DNA of 64,000 bases, taken from assembly GCA_950295325.1 (NCBI GenBank), contig OX485806.1, positions 3,720,001-3,784,000 on the forward strand, read 5' to 3'. Below, one piece after another: positions 58,590 through 64,000 of the stretch. Within the stretch, counting starts at the first letter, position 1, and each line of letters starts with the position of its first letter. The position numbers and the translations under genes are program-made. Under the pieces are notes generated by a model. The model saw only the letters and a list, made by a program, of their open reading frames with translations, made no database searches and was not told the DNA's origin. The stretch comes from Polytrichum commune (Eukaryota; Streptophyta; Polytrichopsida; Polytrichales; Polytrichaceae).

Positions 58590-58775
58590 TTTTACACAAT
58601 CTCAATTTGACCCAAAGTAATTTGCATGGATAAAAAGGAAACCTATATGCAAAGGCAACCTAATTGCACATACATGTGTACACTAAACAGTCCTATTAGT
58701 GTGGGTGGAGAATAAGCGTGGAAATAATTAGTGTGGGCCACTCTTATTGTCTAGTGGGGGTGGAAATAATGTGGG
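58590..58775. repeat. Dispersed repeat, direct match to 52185-52370
   Basis: Same order of blocks as the partner copy, from 'tcaatttgacccaaagtaat' to 'gtctagtgggggtggaaata'. Confidence 0.75.
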
Positions 58776-61567
58776 TCCAAGACCCTAGGTCGTCCCCTCA
58801 ATCTTTCTTGAGACTTCCGACCACCACCTCACATGAAATAAAATACTCATTTTCCAAAAAATAATAATAGCATAAAGTATAATTTTCATCCACACTAATT
58901 TCCTACAAAATTAATTACTATAGCCCCACACTAATTTTTCATCATAGTGTTGACGTGGGTTGAAAGTTGACATGGCCCACATGAATGTTTATCATGAGAT
59001 TCTAATGTGGGCTCTAGAGAATTATTATGGCCCACTAATATGACTATTTAGTATAGTGTGCCCACGATCACATGGGGCTTGTACATGATGCAGATTCAAC
59101 GTGAATGAATGGGATATATATCCACTACATTTCAACCCATTGTCTAACTTATCCAAGCATTTTGCACATATTAACACACGTTATTCATGTGGTATAGGAG
59201 GAAGGTTGCAAAGCTAGAAAGACAAAATCCTTTGTGAAGCAAACTTGTTGTTACTTATCTCAAGTTCACATCCCTAGGGTGGCACAACTTACTAAATATC
59301 CAACGAACATCGTTGCAAATCGTCCACCGGAACTCCAAAAGCATGTCTTCATGTAGAGGTATGGTGGACAACTAGCGACCATGTCAAATTCTTGATGTAT
59401 TTTTCAAGTAAAGTGGTAGTGCACTAACTTTTGATAAATAAGGTTTCTCGTGGCCTTGGATTTGGACATTTTTCTTTTGTTGTTGGAAATTCAAGTACAT
59501 TGTACACTTCATAATATCACACTTGTGGCAACCAAAGTGCACGTGGTGTTAAGGACTTGAGTAGTGTCAACATAAATGGGTGATAAAAGAGAATTAATGT
59601 AGCATGTAACATTATGGAATAACACAAATTCAGCAATGCAACAATGAAAACATGATGCGTGTGAACATGTGAACATTTGAATTTTTGATGATTTATTTCT
59701 ATGTCGAAAGTCATGATATATGGGAGGGAAATCTAACAACAAGGAGTGAGATTTACACTGCGAACCTCCGCTCCATAGAAAATTAGGATAATAAGAGAAG
59801 GAGTAACATCAAGGAGGTTGATATTACGGAGTTTAGAGTGCACATTCCTAGTACAATTCACAGTCAGGATATTTTTGCAACTTACTTTAATTTGTTTGTC
59901 AATACAAAACATAAAGTGTTTACAACTCCACCTCCGATGGTGAGAAAAAATATAAAACCTTTGAGGGATGACGAGATCCTAAGTGGATCTCAACATCCAT
60001 ATAATGTAATCATTTGCTCTCATGGCCTACAATGAACTTGCATGCCAGGCTCGCATTCTAAAATGTTTTCAAATGACCCTACGTAATATTTCATAGTATA
60101 TCTTCAAGATAAGTGGCTCTGATCATATAACAATTCGATGTGTAGAGAGAATCATATCAAAGAAGTAGTATAGGCTTTACGAAAAGCACTCTAGTTTAGT
60201 TTAGTTCGCCCATAAAATCAAACATAGTTAAGAAGGAGATTAGTTCATGTAGTATTTGAAAATAAGTTCAAACCTCCTTGGGTCCAAGCACTTTGATCTT
60301 TCACAGCATGTTTCCATTTTTCTACATTAAGATTTTTTTTTAAAAAATGTTAAAATTAGTATTTTTTGTTTAAATGAATCTATTATGTACAATTTAATAT
60401 GTTAGACTCAATAATACTAATCATAATTTATCATCAAGTTTGACACCAAAAAACAAAAAAAATAAAATCAATGTTGTCCATCGAGAGAAAAATTGGTAGA
60501 CATGCGATTGTCCCATAATTATCCAAATAATTGATCCAAATATATTTTCATTAAAAAGATTCTAGGTTCAAATTTTTGCTTGGCAACAATTAGAAATTAC
60601 TTGCTTGGCAATCAAATGAAAATGAAATACCATGCCTAAAATGGATATAACCTACTAAAACTACTCTAAGTCCATGTGGTAGAGACTAGTAATTGGTATT
60701 CAAGTAAACCTGACATATTTTGAAAATTTGGACTTGTTGTTTGCTTCAATTCTACGGCTAGATCCGTTGATACCCATATGATACACCTAAATTTCATGGG
60801 AGATGTGTAAAGCCCTAGTGATCACTTGAAATTTAGGCTACTTGAAATATGGTGGAAATTTCAAACATATATATATTTAATTAACTAATTTTAAATATGT
60901 AAAATTAAATGTCAAATACTAAAAATATCATCAAAACAACTGCTATAATAATTTCATTATCATCTTTGGAAATTCTATTGAAGGATCCTACCATTCAATC
61001 CTATCATAGGATCTTATTATAGAATTTATCATGCTATAATTAAGGATTTGGACTTAGTCCAATTCTACTTAAATTATCAATTTAATAGAGAGAAAAATAT
61101 CAAAACTTAGTTTAAATCCAAGATTCACACTGTAATTTAAATTTTGGTTGGCAAGTAAACCATGCCCAAGGGGTGGACTTCCCATTGGAAACCTAAATGA
61201 TGTGCATGAGGTCAAACCCCCTATATACAAGAAATTTATAGAGAACAATTGTATACGAACTAATAACTAGAAAATGCCTCCACTACATACATTAAATATA
61301 CATTATGAAATAAATAAGCATTTATTACATATGCAATCCACTTTCACCTTCCAATGAAAATGTTATTAGCAACATTTTCGTAAATAGGACATAACTCAAT
61401 GATTGCCAGGGGATTGCCATAGGCACATATATACGTTCTATGGTCTAAGCAATCATTTTTATAAGCCCCCCAACAAGTATCAAAGATTTCTTTAATATTT
61501 AGCACAATCTACTTCAAAAAGGGAGTGATAACATGATCAAATGCGACAACAATGACAAGATTTAACT
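58776..61567. other. AT-rich intergenic DNA, no gene supported
   Basis: Very AT-rich, especially 60300-61150. Only short chance frames. No tRNA, SINE or transposon ends recognised. Confidence 0.5.
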
Positions 61568-61853
61568 CCATTAAATATGATATTTAGTGTCACAAATTCT
61601 AGTTGTCTTGCTAAAAACTCATTGTAAACCACAGTGTAGTGTCACCAACACTAAATGTCAACCCAACAGTATTTGTGATTCCTTGTAACTTTTTATTTTT
61701 CTTTGGTGGGGGGGGGGGGGTTTGGCCAATGAATGAACTCATGCATCATCCATGACAACACTTGTTCACTTATTCATAAAAAAAGGTCATTCAAAAAGTT
61801 ACCAAAGTGACATAAAATACCATATCACAGTCAATATCGTATTTAGTGCAGTA
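61568..61853. mobile_element. MITE of family M
   Basis: Left end 'ccattaaatatgatatttag'+'tgtcacaaattct', right end 'caatatcgtatttagtgcag'. Interior shared with 1070-1452 (same orientation) and 50280-50661 (inverted), including 'gtgtagtgtcaccaacacta'. A 13-base G run lies near 61706-61719. Confidence 0.75.
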
Positions 61854-64000
61854 CTTAGATAACTTTGATTCTTTTGGCCAATTTCGGAATAAACTGTAGC
61901 TATACCCTGGTATTAATATCTCTACTATGATGTCAAATATCCACCCACATGATGTATGCGGTCTGTTTATATAGAATCATGTACACAATGACTACATGGC
62001 AAGTACAAAAAAAAACTACACCTGAAGCACAAGTGCTCACATTTTCAAAGATTGCTTGCTTATTGTCACACTCATCAAAATCCCAAAATTACCTAAATAT
62101 TAGTTATTTATACCTGATTTACATGGTCTAAAATCTCCAAATCACTGGCAAATTGGTATTTTAAGACTTTGAAAATTGAGTTGAGTTGCAAAAAAAATTA
62201 AGAGGTCAAAGTGGCCATTCTCTAAGTTCTCTTTAGATGGTCACATAGGGTGGACACCCCACCCCAACACACACACACACAAACATACACAAGCCAATTA
62301 AATCAAAAGTGGATGTAGGACCGTATTAGTTTACCCAAATGCACTCATTTAATATAAAGATCAAAGTCCACATGTTCACTTGATCTATTTATCGTCACAC
62401 CTAGGTTGTCCCGCTATGTTTCTCCTTTTTTGCAAACTCATTCCATAATGGAAGTTTCAATGTTATGAGTCACCTTATCCCCATATAAACCCACACTCAC
62501 AAGTGAGGCATAATGCCAATCAAATTTCTCAAACTTGAGATCTCATGATCAAATCAAAGTTGCTTGAAGAGAAAATTGCATGGTTCTGTGCTTGGAAGAT
62601 AGACTTGAGGTAAAATCTACCCATGTATGTTCAAGTGCTTTGAGATTGTCAATATGTATTGTGTAATACTTATTTGGCACAAATGAAAGTAATTTCATTG
62701 CAAGAGCGAAGCTTGGTCCATTTCAACACAATGATGTTGAAAGCGATAATTCAAAAATTCACTTCAATGCATTCATGGTTGTAGCAAAAAGTTAACTTCT
62801 AAAAGATTTAAGAATTTGAAAGTTGTGATAGTAATGCACTAGGCAAATGCAAGAACAAAGATTTGGATGAGAAGTCTCTCATAAATAGGGTGGGGGGGGG
62901 GTTCCTTCAATTGCCAAGGTTTGTGGTATATGTCTATCATCGGGTGAGAAGCTAAACAATGGAGAATTGTTGCTCTAAGTAGCCAAGCCTCAGGGGGTGG
63001 ACTCTTCATACCACGTACAAACCAATGTGATGGTAAGAAGGGGTATTATCTGAGGCATTCGTGCCTCGCTTAAATGTATATACGTAAGTTTCCAACTTCC
63101 CACTTCAATATTCCATGTCCATGTTGCATATAGTTGTCGAATTATATGTTCACATATTCTTGATAGTAATTGCATACAATTTCATTCATATTTTGGAATT
63201 CTCTCTCCATGTTTTTCCAATAACAAGGTTCCTATTTCTACATCATTTCAATAATCAATGTTTTAACTCTCATTTGTGTTTCATAGTTTGAAACTCTCTC
63301 TCCATGCTCTTCCAAGATCACATGCAAAGATTTATGTTGGAGAATCCAACAAGCATGAGGTACGATATAAGAACATGCTCCATCTCCACTTGCGAGGATG
63401 TGTAAAGATGTGATCAATTATGGCATGTTTGAAACCAACTTCAAAGTATATGTAGTTTATATAATAGACCAATGATACCTTGCACGTCTTTTTCAGGAAT
63501 AAATGATAATAAACTATCATAGGTGACCTCATAAGCATGCCAGATGAAATATAGCTTGCGCTCATCCTCTCCCCTCCTCATACCTGCATGGAGTGATCAA
63601 CAACATTCAGTTATAAGTATGTCATAGCCATTATCTTCTCCAGGTTTGAGTCAATCTAATGTATATTTCAAGCCTTAGATCACCTGATGGGATGATCGTC
63701 TTGCTAACTTGAGAAGTGACGAATAGGTTGGATATTGTGGCCCTACTTTTGGGTCTGCTGTACAGAATGTGGTTAGGGTGGACCGACTGAAATTACAAGT
63801 TTAGTTATGGTTTCATCGATTGGAAGTTCCTAGGCTCATGTGCACTACTATATCCACATGCATTGGTGATGAGCAAGTATTTAAGGATTCTGATCAATTC
63901 GTGGTGGGGGGATGGGCAGCAGCAAGGATACTTGAGGCAAGCTTGGAAAGCATACGGAGATCGTTGGCATGAAGCAGAATAGTGAGCAGATTTCGAGTGA
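61854..64000. other. AT-rich intergenic DNA, no gene supported
   Basis: A CA microsatellite near 62265-62281 and a G run near 62889-62900. Short frames have no recognisable domains. Confidence 0.5.

Overview
The window looks like nuclear DNA from a land plant. It has spliceosomal introns with GT..AG borders, a kinase-NB-ARC-LRR immune receptor gene, and dense plant-type transposons: Ty3/gypsy LTR elements, MULE, hAT, CACTA and MITEs. The receptor architecture (protein kinase fused to NB-ARC and a very long LRR array of the 'SLTTIPEGLGNL' kind) is best known from mosses, so a bryophyte or another seed-free plant is my best guess. Most of the window is AT-rich and gene-poor. I recognise no bacterial, organellar, tRNA, rRNA or CRISPR features.

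Layout. Bases 1-6 kb hold copies of a palindrome-ended MITE, a 259-bp tandem repeat and unassigned AT-rich DNA. Bases 6-12 kb hold a dispersed element (family E), then a broken gypsy pol on the plus strand. That pol carries a 229-bp triplication in RNase H and a hAT-like insertion in integrase, and it runs into an LTR (family TGTCGC). Bases 12-17 kb hold a Mutator-like transposase pseudogene on the minus strand. It is split by a solo LTR with a GTTTT target-site duplication and cut at its 5' end by an inverted copy of the same LTR. Bases 17-30 kb are nested retroelement debris: a second E copy with a nested hAT-like element, a 44-bp minisatellite split by a solo LTR (family F), a 5' LTR with its primer binding site, a third E copy, and a degenerate gag on the minus strand. 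Bases 30.5-32.8 kb form a 2.27-kb fold-back element with arms of about 1.1 kb and a perfect 9-bp target duplication. It sits in the leader of the gag element, whose primer binding site and LTR lie at 32.8-33.8 kb.

Bases 34.2-35.9 kb hold a GC-rich FCP1/HAD-like phosphatase gene on the plus strand with a supported intron. Bases 37.2-44.7 kb hold the kinase-NB-ARC-LRR gene on the minus strand. It has three exons joined by phase-0 introns and an LRR array of 55 units in exact 72-bp register, and it is interrupted by two in-frame stop codons. Bases 45-54 kb hold two copies of a 270-bp hAT-like MITE, a 219-bp tandem array and more palindrome-ended MITEs. A CACTA element begins at 54.5 kb and carries a TNP-type accessory gene on the minus strand (55.7-57.0 kb). 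Bases 57-64 kb show almost nothing beyond one more MITE and simple repeats.

Nothing here forms an operon or shared pathway. The FCP1-like gene and the receptor gene are the only non-transposon genes I can support, and the receptor gene may be a recent pseudogene. The most striking signals are the homogeneous LRR array, the fold-back element, and the clear nested insertion order given by target-site duplications.
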